A DNA stretch of 23,825 bases from assembly GCA_004525155.1 (NCBI GenBank), contig SPDA01000001.1, forward strand, positions 1 through 23,825, in the 5' to 3' direction. Of this stretch, positions 6,888 through 15,473 are shown piece by piece. Positions within the stretch are counted from its first letter, which is position 1. Every line of letters begins with the position of its first letter. Made by a program: the position numbers and the translations under genes. The notes under the pieces were generated by a model. That model was not told the origin of the DNA. It ran no database searches and saw only the letters and a program-made list of their open reading frames with translations. Origin of the DNA: Spirochaetales bacterium (GTDB lineage Bacteria; Spirochaetota; Spirochaetia; SPDA01).

Positions 6888-6916
6888 TTGTATATTCATA
6901 CCGGAATTATCATATT
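6888..6916 (+). promoter_or_regulatory. Candidate promoter for the EF-G gene
   Basis: TTGTAT (6888-6893) and CATATT (6911-6916) are 17 bases apart in an AT-rich stretch after bioN. Transcription would start near 6923, leaving a leader of about 110 bases that holds a hairpin. Box matches are moderate. Confidence 0.35.
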
Positions 6917-6972
6917 TATCCCCTCAAGATTATGAAACAACGGCTTTAGGAACGCACTCGAGAGAGATAAAC

Positions 6973-6997
6973 GGATACTGGCCTGTAGCAGGTATCC
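6973..6997 (+). repeat. Hairpin in the EF-G leader
   Basis: GGATAC (6973-6978) pairs with GTATCC (6992-6997), or alternatively CCTG (6982-6985) pairs with CAGG (6989-6992). It lies about 40 bases before ATG 7035. No T-run follows, so it is not a plain terminator; a regulatory role is unproven. Confidence 0.4.
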
Positions 6998-7034
6998 ATA
7001 GTATATTATCGTATAAAGAGGTTTGACGCACACA

Positions 7035-9122
7035 ATGAGCGAAAACGCAAAAATGAGGAATATAGGCATAAGTGCCCACATAGATTCCGGAAAAACGACG
7101 CTGACGGAAAGGATTCTTTTCTACTGTAAAAAGATTCATGCCATTCATGAGGTAAAGGGAAAGGACGGTGTCGGAGCCACCATGGACTCCATGGAACTGG
7201 AAAGGGAAAGAGGTATAACAATCACTTCCGCCGCCACCAATGTCAGCTGGAAGGATTATTCGGTCAACATCATCGACACTCCGGGACATGTGGACTTCAC
7301 AATAGAGGTGGAACGGGCATTAAGGGTTCTGGACGGGGCGATTCTGGTGCTCTGCTCCGTAGGCGGGGTTCAGTCACAGAGCATCACCGTGGACAGGCAG
7401 CTCAAACGCTACCATGTGCCGAGGCTGGCATTCATAAACAAGTGCGACAGGACCGGGGCAAACCCGCTTAAGGTAAGGGACCAGCTCGAGGAAAAACTGG
7501 GACTCAACGCGGTGCTCCTGCAGCTGCCCATTGGGCTCGAGGACAAGCACGAAGGGCTTGTGGACCTCGTAAAAATGAAAGCTTACTACTTTGACGGAGA
7601 CAACGGGGAACACATCAGGGAAGAGGAAATTCCCGAAGAGCTGAAGGCCCTGGCCGAGGAAAAACGGGAAAAACTGATAGACGCGGCGTCACTGTTCTCC
7701 GATGAACTGGCGGAAGCATTTCTTGAAAGCAGCGTGACGGAGGAGATGCTCGAGTCCGCCATCCGGAAAGGGACACTGGAAGAAAAACTTACGCCGGTAC
7801 TGATGGGTTCCGCCTATAAGAACAAGGGTGTTCAGGTCCTTCTCGACTCGGTAATAAAATATCTGCCCTCCCCCTCGGAGGTCCGCAACCTGGCCCTGGA
7901 CCTGGACAACAACGAAACACAGGTGGAACTTAAGCCGGCGGCGAATGTGCCCACCGTCGCACTTGCCTTCAAACTCGAAGAAGGCCAGTACGGCCAGCTT
8001 ACCTATATCCGCATTTACCAGGGGACGGTAAAAAAGGGCACGGAACTGTACAATTCACGGAGCAGGAAAAAATTCAAGATCGGCAGGCTGATACGCATGC
8101 ACGCGGACGCAATGGAAGACATAACCGAAGCCGGCACCGGGGACATAGTGGCCCTTTTCGGCATAGACTGCGCTTCCGGGGATACCTTCGTGGATCCGTC
8201 ACTCAATTATTCGATGACCTCCATGTACGTTCCCAAGCCCGTCATTTCCCTGGCCCTGTTTCCCAAGGAAAAGAAGTCCTCGGACAATATGGGCAAGGCC
8301 CTTAACAGGTTTACCAAGGAAGACCCCACTTTCAGGACCTTTGTCGACCCTGAATCGAGCGAAACCATCATTCAGGGGATGGGAGAACTCCATCTCGATG
8401 TATATATAGAACGGATGCGGCGCGAATACGGGGTATCCTTGGACGCGGGAAAGCCCCAGGTAGCTTTCAGGGAAACCATAAGCTTCCGCGCTGAATTCGA
8501 TTATACCCACAAAAAGCAGACAGGAGGCGCGGGCCAGTACGGCAGGATAGCAGGCTATATTGAACCCTGCGAGGACAAGGATTTCGATTTCGTCAGCGAA
8601 ATAAAGGGCGGGGCCATTCCCACGGAATTCATCCCATCCTGCGAAAAAGGCTTTACCACGGCCGCAGAAAAGGGGACATTTATCGGTTTTCCCATTGTCG
8701 GCATCAGGGTGGTCATAAACGACGGCCAGTATCATCCCGTGGACAGTTCCGACATGGCGTTCCAGGCGGCCGCCATCGGCGCTTTCCGTCAGGTTTACCC
8801 CAAGGCAAAACCAATCGCACTTGAACCGGTCATGAAGGTGGTCGTCGAAACGCCCACGGACTTCCAGGGCAACGTGTTCGCCAGCGTAAACCAGCGCCGG
8901 GGCATCATCATCAGTTCCGCGGAAGACGGTTTCAATTCGAAAATCGAAGCCGACGTGCCTTTAAGCGAAATGTTCGGTTATTCAACAGTATTGCGATCCA
9001 TGAGTCAGGGTAAAGCGGAATTTTCCATGGAATTCCTCAAATACAGCAAGGTACCCAACAGTGTGGCCGAAGGGCTTGTAAAAGAATTTGAACAGAAACG
9101 CAAAAAAGAACATTCGTCCTAG
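7035..9122 (+). CDS. fusA: Elongation factor G, spirochaete/mitochondrial type (spdEFG1-like)
   Basis: 695 aa, full-length translational GTPase that moves tRNAs and mRNA on the ribosome. G motifs are [10 protein letters not shown] (14-23), [23 protein letters not shown] and [10 protein letters not shown]; domains II to V follow in normal order. The serine in HIDSGK and the block [20 protein letters not shown] are hallmarks of mitochondrial EF-G1 and its bacterial relatives in spirochaetes, rather than standard bacterial FusA. Genomes with this form often carry a second EF-G for ribosome recycling, which is not in this window. ATG 7035 is chosen over an in-frame TTG at 7023; the GAGG at 7018-7021 is rather far (13 bases) from the ATG. 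A P-loop gene follows 29 bases downstream. Confidence 0.95.
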   Translation: MSENAKMRNIGISAHIDSGKTTLTERILFYCKKIHAIHEVKGKDGVGATMDSMELERERGITITSAATNVSWKDYSVNIIDTPGHVDFTIEVERALRVLDGAILVLCSVGGVQSQSITVDRQLKRYHVPRLAFINKCDRTGANPLKVRDQLEEKLGLNAVLLQLPIGLEDKHEGLVDLVKMKAYYFDGDNGEHIREEEIPEELKALAEEKREKLIDAASLFSDELAEAFLESSVTEEMLESAIRKGTLEEKLTPVLMGSAYKNKGVQVLLDSVIKYLPSPSEVRNLALDLDNNETQVELKPAANVPTVALAFKLEEGQYGQLTYIRIYQGTVKKGTELYNSRSRKKFKIGRLIRMHADAMEDITEAGTGDIVALFGIDCASGDTFVDPSLNYSMTSMYVPKPVISLALFPKEKKSSDNMGKALNRFTKEDPTFRTFVDPESSETIIQGMGELHLDVYIERMRREYGVSLDAGKPQVAFRETISFRAEFDYTHKKQTGGAGQYGRIAGYIEPCEDKDFDFVSEIKGGAIPTEFIPSCEKGFTTAAEKGTFIGFPIVGIRVVINDGQYHPVDSSDMAFQAAAIGAFRQVYPKAKPIALEPVMKVVVETPTDFQGNVFASVNQRRGIIISSAEDGFNSKIEADVPLSEMFGYSTVLRSMSQGKAEFSMEFLKYSKVPNSVAEGLVKEFEQKRKKEHSS

Positions 9123-9151
9123 TCTAAAACTACCACAGGAGGGAAACTGCA

Positions 9152-9856
9152 ATGGTTAAATCAGAGTTAATAAAGCGAAGCCCTTTGAGAATACTTGAAA
9201 ATACCATACACGGAGGACTTGGAAAAGGAAATATAGGCATCATAGCTTCAAGAAAAGGTGTAGGCAAAACAGCCTGCCTGGTACATATCTCTACAGACAA
9301 GCTGCTGCAGGGAAAGCATGTTGTCCATGTATCCTTTTCGTCGAAAACCGATTATATAATCGACTGGTACGAAGATATTTTCAAGGAAATAGCGAAAAAA
9401 CGGGATCTGGAAAACGCCGTGGAGGTGCATGACGAACTGATACAAAACAGGGTCATCATGAACTTTAACCAGGACGGCGTGACCATGAAACAGATTTTAA
9501 GCAGCCTCGAGGCAATGATATCCGGCGGTAATTTCGCGGCGGAAGCGGTCGTTGTGGACGGTTACGATTTTTCGCGGGCCTCCACGGACAGTCTCGAACA
9601 GCTCAAAGCCTTCGCGGAGAAACTGGGCCTTGAGGTATGGATAAGTGCGTCGCTCAAGGGAGAAGAACCCCTTTTCGATGAAAACGGACTGCCGGTGGAA
9701 CTGAAACAGCTCATGCTGAGGATGAGTATCATCATTACCCTTCGCTATGTCGGCGACCACGTTCAATTCAATCTGGTCAAGGATCACGATACCTTTCCTT
9801 CACAGGACATGAATCTCAAGCTGGATCCTAAAACCCTGCTTATAGCGGAACAGTAA
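9152..9856 (+). CDS. Uncharacterised RecA/KaiC-like P-loop ATPase
   Basis: 234 aa, not assigned to a named family. The Walker A-like loop is ASRKGVGKTA (32-41); the first position of the A/G-x4-GK-T pattern is serine. A Walker B-like strand is AVVVDGYDF. The layout (a short N-terminal strand with GGLGKGNIGII before the loop, later VWISASLKG and RMSIIITLRYVGDH) resembles the RecA/KaiC/DnaB core without further domains. It has the strongest ribosome site of its neighbourhood (AGGAGG before ATG 9152) and lies 29 bases after EF-G, so the two are likely co-transcribed. Whether it acts on nucleic acid or on the ribosome is unknown. Similar proteins may be conserved in spirochaetes, but I cannot check this. 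Confidence 0.8.
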   Translation: MVKSELIKRSPLRILENTIHGGLGKGNIGIIASRKGVGKTACLVHISTDKLLQGKHVVHVSFSSKTDYIIDWYEDIFKEIAKKRDLENAVEVHDELIQNRVIMNFNQDGVTMKQILSSLEAMISGGNFAAEAVVVDGYDFSRASTDSLEQLKAFAEKLGLEVWISASLKGEEPLFDENGLPVELKQLMLRMSIIITLRYVGDHVQFNLVKDHDTFPSQDMNLKLDPKTLLIAEQ

Positions 9857-9905
9857 AGGACCCCTGCCAAAGTCGGCGGCTTTCTTCTGTATTTAAACCC
9901 TGCGT

Positions 9906-10562
9906 TCAGCGGGTTCTGGTCACTCCGGCCCGGACACAGAAAGCAGTGATTACGCACAGGGAACAGCGGGGAGAAAGGGGCGTGCAGATACGCTGTCCGT
10001 AGGAAACAAGCATCCCGTTTATGACAATCCAGTACCGTTCAGGCAGTGCCTTCATCAGGGCTTGTTCTGTTTCTTCCGGCGTCCGGGTAGCAACCCATCC
10101 GGTGCGGTTGGAAATCCTGTGAACATGCGTATCCACGCAGATGGCCGGAATACCGAAGCCTACGCTCAAAACAAGGTTCGCCGTTTTCCTTCCCACCCCG
10201 GGCAGGGAGAGAAGCTCCTCGATGTTGTCTGGAACGGTTCCTCCCCTTTCCGCGATAAGCCGGGCCGCTGTTTTTATATGTTTCGATTTTACGGCGTAAA
10301 ACCCGGCCGGATAAATAAAGCCGGCTATGACTTTCTCCGTGAGTTCCGCAATTTTTTCCGGTGTATCCGCCGCTTTGAACAGCCGCCCGGAAGCAGCCAG
10401 GGTGACATCATCCTTGGTGCGCAGGGATATCATCGTCGAAATGAGAACCCGGAATGGATCGGGCTTTTGATTCATTACCTGTTCCGCGGCGGGGGGGACT
10501 TCCTTTTCAAGCGCCTTTTTCAGGCTGGAGATAATCGTTTTCCAATCCGTCTTTGCCTTCAT
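9906..10562 (-). CDS. nth: Endonuclease III (DNA glycosylase/AP lyase)
   Basis: 218 aa, the usual length. It removes oxidised pyrimidines and cleaves abasic sites in base-excision repair. The helix-hairpin-helix is LPGVGRKTANLVL (120-132) with catalytic lysine K126; the catalytic aspartate is D144 in CVDTHVHRISNR. The C-terminal iron-sulfur loop is intact with C193, C200, C203 and C209 (C-x6-C-x2-C-x5-C). The pocket segment common as LSAQ in E. coli is ISLRTKD here, a subfamily variant. ATG 10562 follows directly on the ispDF stop (TAA then ATG), so it is the third gene of the carD-ispDF-nth unit and probably translated by coupling. It converges with the P-loop gene; I see no convincing terminator in the 49 bases between them. 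Confidence 0.95.
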   Translation of the reverse strand: MKAKTDWKTIISSLKKALEKEVPPAAEQVMNQKPDPFRVLISTMISLRTKDDVTLAASGRLFKAADTPEKIAELTEKVIAGFIYPAGFYAVKSKHIKTAARLIAERGGTVPDNIEELLSLPGVGRKTANLVLSVGFGIPAICVDTHVHRISNRTGWVATRTPEETEQALMKALPERYWIVINGMLVSYGQRICTPLSPRCSLCVITAFCVRAGVTRTR

Positions 10563-11711
10563 TTACTTGAACAGAAGCACGACCGCATGGGCTTCCACGG
10601 CCCGGCCTTCCCCGGCTGCGTCAAGGCCTTCCCTGGTCTTGGCTTTGACGGAAATGTGCCCCGCGGGACACTCCAGGACTTTCGCCAGGGCAGCCTTCAG
10701 GGACTGCATATAGGGGCTAAGTTTCGGTTTTTCGAGAATAACGGTACAATCGATGTTCCCCAGGGAAAAACCCTCATCACGAACCAGGGCTGCGGTTTTA
10801 CGGAGCAGGACGAGACTGGAAATATCCTTTAAGTCCGGGTCCGAAGGAGGGAAGTGGGTGCCGATGTCCCCGAGGCAGGAGGCCCCGAGCAGGGCGTCTA
10901 TGACCGCGTGAATCAGCGCATCTCCGTCCGAGTGGCCCTCTTCCCCCTTGTCAAAGGGTATGACAACCCCGCCGATAACCAGGGGCCGGCCCGGAACGAG
11001 GCGGTGGATGTCCCAGCCGAACCCGATCCGCATATGATTTTCCATATCATGATTGAAGGTAATTTTCCGGTTGCCCGGGTCGCCGGGAACCGTATGCACA
11101 GCGCCTATGTAACGGTGGTAAAGGTCCGTATCATCCACGGTAGAAACCTGCTCTTCCGCCGCCCGTTCATGGGCCTTGAGAATTTCAGCGTACCTGAAGG
11201 CCTGGGGAGTCTGGGCTGCAAGCACCGCGGTCCTGGACAGATGGGCATTGATGATGTCGCCGCTGCCCATTTCCTTCATGGCCTCATGAGCCTGGACAAC
11301 TGAAACGCAGGCGCCGTACTTTTTCATGCCCTCATAAATTGAATGGATGAGATCCGGAGTTACCCACGGGCGTGCCCCGTCATGAATCATAACCCACTCC
11401 GGATTGTCTTTTTTAAGATACAAAAGGCCCTTGCATACCGACTGCTGCCTGGTGCCGCCGCCCGGAACAAGCACAACATCCTTACCGCCGGGGCAGCTAT
11501 TCAGCAGAAATCGGGCTTCCTCAAAATCTTCCGGCTGCATGGTAATCACCACGCTGCTGAAAAGGCCTGTTTTGACGAATGTCTCCAGGCAAAGGCAGAG
11601 CACCGGCTTCCCTTTGATAAAGCGGAATTCCTTCTTTACTCCCCCGCCCATTCTCCTGCTCAAGCCGGCGGCAGTTATGAGAAGAGCGGTATCCGGAGAA
11701 ATTGAGGTCAA
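10563..11711 (-). CDS. ispDF: Bifunctional IspD/IspF isoprenoid enzyme (MEP pathway)
   Basis: 382 aa fusion. Residues 1-225 are IspD (MEP cytidylyltransferase): the nucleotide loop AAGLSRRMGGGVKKEF (14-29), IHDGARPWV (109-117) and QTPQAF. Residues 227-382 are IspF (MECDP synthase): GWDIHRL (D234, H236), the GHSDGD metal/substrate motif (259-264), and KAKTREGLD near the C-terminus. The two act at steps 3 and 5 of the MEP route to IPP and DMAPP. The start is TTG 11711 and overlaps the carD stop (TTGA), with a modest GGA seven bases upstream; no better start exists because the IspD N-terminal strand begins right after it. nth follows without a gap. Fused IspDF occurs in several bacterial groups including spirochaetes. 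Confidence 0.95.
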   Translation of the reverse strand: MTSISPDTALLITAAGLSRRMGGGVKKEFRFIKGKPVLCLCLETFVKTGLFSSVVITMQPEDFEEARFLLNSCPGGKDVVLVPGGGTRQQSVCKGLLYLKKDNPEWVMIHDGARPWVTPDLIHSIYEGMKKYGACVSVVQAHEAMKEMGSGDIINAHLSRTAVLAAQTPQAFRYAEILKAHERAAEEQVSTVDDTDLYHRYIGAVHTVPGDPGNRKITFNHDMENHMRIGFGWDIHRLVPGRPLVIGGVVIPFDKGEEGHSDGDALIHAVIDALLGASCLGDIGTHFPPSDPDLKDISSLVLLRKTAALVRDEGFSLGNIDCTVILEKPKLSPYMQSLKAALAKVLECPAGHISVKAKTREGLDAAGEGRAVEAHAVVLLFK

Positions 11712-12223
11712 TTTGTTTCCATTTTACTGTAGATAAGCTGTTCCGCGTCTTCCTTCGACTTGCCAAGTGAAAAGGAAATTTCATCTATCATGAGCTTGAG
11801 GGCGCTGTCGAAGAGCTTGCGCTCCAGTATCGGCAGTTCCTTGATCCTGCTTCTGTGGTAGAGGGTACGGACTACGGCCGCGATATCCATGACGCTTCCC
11901 TTTTTTAAAAGGTCGAGATTCATCTGATAGCGGATTTTCCAGTCCGCGGTAACGGGCTCAAAATCTTCCGATATAAGCACCAGGGCGCGCTTGGCCTCCG
12001 CGCTGGAGACTATGGCCCGTATACCAAGTTCCACCGCCTTGTCTACGGGTACCTTTACCACCATGTCCGTAACGGCAAGGTAAATTACGTAATACAATAC
12101 TTTTTTATCTTTGAATTCAATCTCTTCGATAGATCTGATGTGGCCCACTCCCTGGAGGGGATACACGACTTCCTGATCTAGTTTAAAAGTAAGAGCCGCA
12201 TCTTTCTTTTTCTGGGATTTCAT
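11708..12223 (-). CDS. CarD/CdnL-family transcriptional regulator
   Basis: 171 aa. Residues about 12-70 form the RNA-polymerase-interacting domain (FKLDQEVVYPLQGVGHIRSIEE, with VPVDKAVELGIR after it), and the helical C-terminal part, including WKIRYQMNLDLLKKG, is the DNA-contacting domain of CarD/CdnL. Such proteins bind the RNA polymerase beta subunit and stabilise open complexes at promoters; the Borrelia relative is known as LtpA. It heads the carD-ispDF-nth unit and overlaps ispDF by four bases. A near-consensus promoter lies so close that transcription should begin at or next to the A of ATG 12223. No ribosome site precedes the start and no in-frame start is available shortly downstream. 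Confidence 0.92.
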   Translation of the reverse strand: MKSQKKKDAALTFKLDQEVVYPLQGVGHIRSIEEIEFKDKKVLYYVIYLAVTDMVVKVPVDKAVELGIRAIVSSAEAKRALVLISEDFEPVTADWKIRYQMNLDLLKKGSVMDIAAVVRTLYHRSRIKELPILERKLFDSALKLMIDEISFSLGKSKEDAEQLIYSKMETN

Positions 12224-12229
12224 GAAATG

Positions 12230-12258
12230 ATTATAACAAAAATAATGACCAGAGTCAA
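12230..12258 (-). promoter_or_regulatory. Strong sigma-70 promoter of carD-ispDF-nth
   Basis: On the minus strand TTGACT (12258-12253, 5 of 6) and TATAAT (12235-12230, 6 of 6) are separated by exactly 17 bases. Only six bases lie between the -10 box and ATG 12223, so the mRNA is predicted to be leaderless. Confidence 0.75.
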
Positions 12259-12289
12259 ATAAAGGAAGGGATATAAAGTCTAATCCAAA

Positions 12290-12994
12290 ATGAAAAAACC
12301 ATCAAGTCCTGGCCGGATATTCTATGCCGCCGCCTTTCCGGCCCTCATAATCTGTCTCGGCGTGCTGGTTTTCGTTTTCCGGGAACCCTTATGGAACGTT
12401 TTTTCCTCCCCGGAGAGAATCAGGGAATGGGTGACCGGATTCGGCGGCAAAGCGCCCCTTGTGTTCATGGCTCTCCAGTGGCTGCAGGTGGTTATATTCA
12501 TTATTCCCGGGGAAGTGACCCAGGTGGCAGGCGGATATCTGTTCGGTTTTACCAGGGGTCTTCTTCTTTCACTGGCGGGTATAGCCGCCGGGTCGGCCTT
12601 TAATTTCTGGGCCGGCAGACTTCTCGGTTTTCCTTTTCTCAAAGCCGTCATTTCCGAACAGCGCCTTTCGGTCTACAGGAATTTCGTGTCCACTTCGAAG
12701 GCGAAAACCGCCTTTTACCTTCTCTTTGTCATACCGGGGATTCCCAAGGACGCCCTTTCATACGCAGCCGGCATGTGGGATCTCAAGTTTTTGCCTTTTA
12801 TCCTGCTCTCCAGCGTCTGCCGCATCCCGGGCATTCTCGGCAGCGTGCTTATTGGAGACGCGGTGGCCGGCAAAAAGTGGTTCCTCGCTGTTTCCCTCGG
12901 AGCCGCGGCAGTCGTGCTGGCGGTACTCGGCTTCATTTTCAAGGAGCAGATACGGACTGTTCTTTTACGGATTGCAAAAAAAAAGAAGAATTAA
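12290..12994 (+). CDS. TVP38/TMEM64 (SNARE-associated/DedA-like) membrane protein
   Basis: 234 aa with a long N-terminal hydrophobic segment and several more. The family core is visible: VVIFIIPGEVTQVAGGYLFG (about 67-86), then GIAAGSAFNFWAGRLLG, and FLLFVIPGIPKD-type text as LLFVIPGIPKDALSYAAGM. These glycine- and proline-bearing re-entrant motifs define the VTT/DedA superfamily of the inner membrane; some members move lipids such as undecaprenyl phosphate, but the role of this one is not known. The C-terminus is very lysine-rich. It is divergent from carD, has no close ribosome site (GGAAGG is about 20 bases upstream), and its stop overlaps the convergent solute-binding gene by four bases. 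Confidence 0.87.
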   Translation: MKKPSSPGRIFYAAAFPALIICLGVLVFVFREPLWNVFSSPERIREWVTGFGGKAPLVFMALQWLQVVIFIIPGEVTQVAGGYLFGFTRGLLLSLAGIAAGSAFNFWAGRLLGFPFLKAVISEQRLSVYRNFVSTSKAKTAFYLLFVIPGIPKDALSYAAGMWDLKFLPFILLSSVCRIPGILGSVLIGDAVAGKKWFLAVSLGAAAVVLAVLGFIFKEQIRTVLLRIAKKKKN

Positions 12995-14559
12995 TATTTC
13001 ACGATACCCGGTTTTACCCTGGGCTGTTTGAAAGAAATGAATTTAAATGGATGAATATCCAGCGGATTGGGGAACCAGCCGCCGATTCTGTCCAGATCGA
13101 TGAGATTGAAGGCCGGCGAATGGCTCACGGGAAGCACCTCCGCCTCGCGGAGAAGTTTCGCCTCCGCGTCGGACATTTTTTTATACCGGTCCTCGCCCTC
13201 AAGAGTCATGGATTCGGCAAGAATAGCATCGTACCCGGGATCATTGAAGGCCGCGTCGTTCAGGTTGGATTCCGCCGTCCACATGGATAGAAAGGTCAGG
13301 GGGTCCGCGAAATCCCCAATCCAGGTAATGGTCCCCAGGGTATATCTGTCGCCCTTCAGAAGCTCAAAATAACCGGCATAGGGTACCGTTTCGACGGCAA
13401 CTTCGCACTCAAGGCTGCTCTTGAGACTTTCCGCCATAAGCCCGGCGATGCGGAGACTCTCCGTGTTCTCAGGGACGGCAATAACGATACCCGGCAGCCC
13501 CTTTCCTGCAGGGAACCCGGCCTCGCTCAGCAGGCGGAGCCCCTCCTCGGTATTCTGTCCAAGGCCCTCGGCCTTCGGGTAGTAGGGTATCTGCGGTACG
13601 AGGGTTTCCGTGGGCATGAAATTGTACTGGGTACCCCGTATTTCCTTCCATGGAAAAAGAAGCGAAAGACCGCGCCGCACGGCGGGATTCTTAAATTCCT
13701 TCCTTCTGTTCGAAAAAAAGAAATAACTCGTGGCAAACAAGGCATTGGCGGATATTGCGTTGTTGTCTTCCACCAGGCTGAACTGAAGACCATCCGCTGC
13801 CCAGTGAATCTCACCCTCATTGAAACGTGAGGTCACATCCGCCGGGTCATCATTGAACAGCACCCGGATACCGGAAAGGGATATTTTCCCCGCATCCCAG
13901 TACAACTGATTTTTAAGAAGAACCATCTCCTCCGCGGTCCGCCGGTAAATGTAGAAAGGCCCATTGCCGGGAATCGAGTTGTATATTGTCCAGTTGGTCT
14001 TATGGAGCATAGCGGGGTGGATGGGAACGAAACTGTGATGACAGAGTATTTTCAGGAAATGCGGAGACGGATTTTCCAGTTCCACTTCGAGGACCGCATC
14101 CGAGATAACCCGGATTCCAACCAGGCCGGGGTCCGAACTGACGCCCAGCCGGTAGTCCCTGGCGCCTTTGACGATATCGAAAAGAAAAGAGTATTCAGCC
14201 TTCTCCTCCGGGTCCAGGAGGGAAAACCAGGTGTCCTTGAAGTCCTGGGCCCTCACGGGGGTCCCATCCCAGTACCGGGCGTTCTGCCGGATGTAAAACC
14301 GGTAGGTTTTTTTATCGGGGGACATGTCCCAGGTACGGGCAGCGGCCGGGACCGGTTCGAGGGAATACGGATTATAGGTGACAAGCCCCTCATACAGGGC
14401 TGTGTAAATCTGCGCTTCGGTGGCGGTAAACGCATGCAGGGGGTTGAAACCAATCTCCGCGGAAGAGAAACACACAACAAGTTCCCTCTCGGTTTCCCTC
14501 GGGCTGGCCAGAGTGAGGATCAGGCTTAAAAAAACAAACAGCATCAAAACACGTTTCAT
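12991..14559 (-). CDS. Peptide/nickel-type ABC transporter solute-binding protein (SBP_bac_5)
   Basis: About 522 aa from MKRVLML at 14559. A hydrophobic Sec signal (residues 2-19, ending LTLAS) precedes the mature domain; there is no lipobox cysteine, so it should be cut by signal peptidase I and be periplasmic. Family motifs include AEIGFNPLHAFTATEAQIYTALYEGL, TYRFYIRQNARYWDGTPVRAQDF and NGPFYIYR, typical of OppA-like proteins that bind oligopeptides. No permease or ATPase genes are next to it, so it is an orphan here and must use a transporter encoded elsewhere. An upstream in-frame ATG at 14589 would add ten residues ahead of the signal peptide; neither start has a good ribosome site. Confidence 0.9.
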   Translation of the reverse strand: MKRVLMLFVFLSLILTLASPRETERELVVCFSSAEIGFNPLHAFTATEAQIYTALYEGLVTYNPYSLEPVPAAARTWDMSPDKKTYRFYIRQNARYWDGTPVRAQDFKDTWFSLLDPEEKAEYSFLFDIVKGARDYRLGVSSDPGLVGIRVISDAVLEVELENPSPHFLKILCHHSFVPIHPAMLHKTNWTIYNSIPGNGPFYIYRRTAEEMVLLKNQLYWDAGKISLSGIRVLFNDDPADVTSRFNEGEIHWAADGLQFSLVEDNNAISANALFATSYFFFSNRRKEFKNPAVRRGLSLLFPWKEIRGTQYNFMPTETLVPQIPYYPKAEGLGQNTEEGLRLLSEAGFPAGKGLPGIVIAVPENTESLRIAGLMAESLKSSLECEVAVETVPYAGYFELLKGDRYTLGTITWIGDFADPLTFLSMWTAESNLNDAAFNDPGYDAILAESMTLEGEDRYKKMSDAEAKLLREAEVLPVSHSPAFNLIDLDRIGGWFPNPLDIHPFKFISFKQPRVKPGIVKY

Positions 14560-14612
14560 AAAGGACGTTAAGGGTAAGATCAGTATCATAAAAAGTCAAT
14601 ATAGGGGCGGCT

Positions 14613-14624
14613 CCGGTAAACCGG
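14613..14624. promoter_or_regulatory. Short palindrome CCGGT-AA-ACCGG between divergent genes
   Basis: Five-base arms flank AA, at 14613-14617 and 14620-14624, between the solute-binding gene and the lipoprotein promoter. It could be an operator; the length is too short to be sure. Confidence 0.3.
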
Positions 14625-14657
14625 GTCGGGGTTTTCAGATGCCCTTCGCGCGGCTTC

Positions 14658-14686
14658 TTGAAAATTCATGCGTTTCGGGGTATACA
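14658..14686 (+). promoter_or_regulatory. Sigma-70 promoter of the lipoprotein-radical SAM unit
   Basis: TTGAAA (14658-14663, 5 of 6) and TATACA (14681-14686) are separated by exactly 17 bases. The expected start is near 14693, giving a leader of about 39 bases before ATG 14732. Confidence 0.6.
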
Positions 14687-14731
14687 TTAGCTACCAGCCG
14701 TAATATTCGGCCATTCTATCAGGAGTAGCAC

Positions 14732-15469
14732 ATGCGTTTTAAGCGATTTTTACCGATACTCGCGGGTATCGGTATGTTCATAATTCTGGGACTTCCGGGC
14801 TGTACCGTCCGTCAGGATGCCGTCATCAAGGCGGACGGCTCCGGCACGCTGCAGTTCAATATGTCTCTCATGCCCTTTTTTGTGGAAACCATCCAGGACG
14901 CCGCCGACGCTTTCGGCGCGCAGGATATGGTGAAGCAGGGAAGAATTTTCGATCTCAACCAGATAAAGGCGGATTTCGCCAAAAAAAAATCCGTTGTCCT
15001 TACCCGCGTAGCTTCACCCGCGCCGGATAAACTGGAAGGGGAGCTGTCATTCAGCAATATAGAAAAGGTTTTCCAGGACGAAAAGGAATTGGCCCAGACC
15101 GGCGTGGTAAAGTTTTCCTCGGAAGGAAATAAAAAAACCCTTTCCGTCAGTCTGAACAAGTCCAATATAAAGCAGCTGACCGCGCTTTTCCCCGTTCTTT
15201 CGAATCCTTTTTTCGAAATGTTCATGCCCCAGGAGAACGAAAAGATAACCGATGCCGAATACCTGGAAATGATTGACTTCGCCTTCGGCGCCAAGGGCAC
15301 ACCCGGAGTGCAGGCTTCCTTTATCGAACTCAAGGTTACGGTAAAAGGCACGATTCTGTCCCAGAGCGGCGGAAAGCAGCAGGGAAACACGGTGACGTTT
15401 TCCATTCCATTACTCCGCGTGCTTCTGCTGGACAAACCCCTGGAATATTCCATAGTTTTTACAGGCTGA
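14732..15469 (+). CDS. Putative lipoprotein, LppM-like, function unknown
   Basis: 245 aa. A basic start (MRFKRF), a hydrophobic stretch, and the lipobox LPGC with C24 mark it as a lipoprotein; the last residues before cysteine (LPG) are looser than the E. coli consensus, as is common in spirochaetes. The mature part begins VRQDAVIKADGSGTLQFNMS, which resembles the start of LppM-like domains (basic residues, then a DGSGT strand), but this is pattern impression only. The remainder is soluble with no known motif. AGGAG six bases upstream supports the start. The radical SAM gene begins four bases after the stop, so the pair is co-transcribed from the promoter at 14658-14686. Confidence 0.85.
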   Translation: MRFKRFLPILAGIGMFIILGLPGCTVRQDAVIKADGSGTLQFNMSLMPFFVETIQDAADAFGAQDMVKQGRIFDLNQIKADFAKKKSVVLTRVASPAPDKLEGELSFSNIEKVFQDEKELAQTGVVKFSSEGNKKTLSVSLNKSNIKQLTALFPVLSNPFFEMFMPQENEKITDAEYLEMIDFAFGAKGTPGVQASFIELKVTVKGTILSQSGGKQQGNTVTFSIPLLRVLLLDKPLEYSIVFTG

Positions 15470-15473
15470 TGCA

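Noticed and set aside
9857..9905. Possible terminator between the P-loop gene and nth
   Set aside because: Only short, imperfect stems (GCC/GGC, AACCC/GGGTT) and no proper T-run on either strand.
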